From positions 1-13,711 of the forward strand of contig JAYVPU010000305.1 of the NCBI GenBank assembly GCA_043757205.1: DNA of 13,711 nucleotides, read 5' to 3'. This DNA is from CANCDA01 sp043757205 (GTDB taxonomy: Bacteria > Pseudomonadota > Gammaproteobacteria > Burkholderiales > Burkholderiaceae_C). The stretch's first letter is position 1. Each line of letters begins with the position of its first letter. This document shows positions 13,593 to 13,711 of the stretch, in pieces. The notes beneath the pieces are model-generated. The model saw nothing but the letters and a program-made list of their open reading frames with translations, did no database searches and was not told the origin of the DNA. The position numbers and the translations under genes were made by a program.

Positions 13593-13711
13593 TCAACGCT
13601 CGTAGCGCACGACCTTCCCACCGAACCCAATCTTGCGGGTCACGCGTGATTTGCCGACATTCACGACGTCCCGCATCGGCATTTGCTTCGAGCGTCCGTC
13701 ACTGTATGCCT
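13593..13711 (-). CDS. 3' end of an unrecognised leftward gene, cut by window edge
   Basis: On the minus strand a frame enters from the window edge and ends at TGA (13593-13595). It gives 38 residues that include MPMRDVVNVGKSRVTRKI and end in KVVRYER. The basic, non-repetitive composition and a stop placed 88 bp from the convergent HNH gene fit a real C-terminus. No family could be assigned, and a chance open frame of this length cannot be excluded. Confidence 0.45.
   Translation of the reverse strand, partial: AYSDGRSKQMPMRDVVNVGKSRVTRKIGFGGKVVRYER

Noticed and set aside
13376..13630. 84-codon minus-strand frame opposite the HNH gene 3' end
   Set aside because: It overlaps the HNH gene and lacks a ribosome site or family motif; the edge frame ending at 13593 is a better candidate on that strand.

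Overview
The window comes from a GC-rich betaproteobacterium, most likely a member of Burkholderiales/Comamonadaceae (Rhodoferax, Polaromonas or Acidovorax-like). This is inferred from the long N-terminal form of MoaA, the moaA-mobA-moeA order, the K+-independent membrane pyrophosphatase, the Ala/Lys-rich exported protein and a GC-rich intergenic palindrome of a type familiar in this family. No tRNA, rRNA, CRISPR array or transposase gene was seen.

Layout. Positions 1-1935 hold the 3' part of hppA (proton-pumping pyrophosphatase), followed by a GC-rich extragenic repeat and a strong terminator. Positions 2125-7646 hold a probable signalling module. A LuxR/NarL-type response regulator on the + strand converges on, and overlaps by 40 bp, a leftward operon. 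In transcription order that operon encodes a TonB-dependent outer-membrane receptor, a periplasmic ABC_sub_bind protein with no transporter genes beside it, and a membrane hybrid histidine kinase. The tight spacing (10 bp, then an ATGA overlap) suggests that an outer-membrane receptor, a periplasmic binding protein and an inner-membrane kinase work together, with the converging regulator as output.

Divergent from the receptor is the molybdenum cofactor operon moaA-mobA-moeA (7739-10872). It is tightly coupled: the mobA Shine-Dalgarno lies inside the codons for the C-terminal Gly-Gly of MoaA, and moeA starts with TTG inside mobA. moeA carries an in-frame 60-bp REP-like palindrome that adds about 20 residues.

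Positions 10996-12511 hold three small envelope genes: an exported Ala/Lys-rich protein, an exported DUF192 protein and a Urate_ox_N/PuuD-like membrane protein. Strong terminators follow the first and the third. The final part (12570-13711) looks accessory. An AT-richer stretch with three copies of a TAAAGTTTTGAA repeat precedes an orphan HNH-nuclease-like gene, and the 3' end of an unrecognised leftward gene runs off the window edge.

The most interesting signals are the receptor/binding-protein/hybrid-kinase/regulator module, the palindrome domesticated in moeA, the triple repeat ahead of the HNH gene, and a G8 tract in the kinase sensor region.
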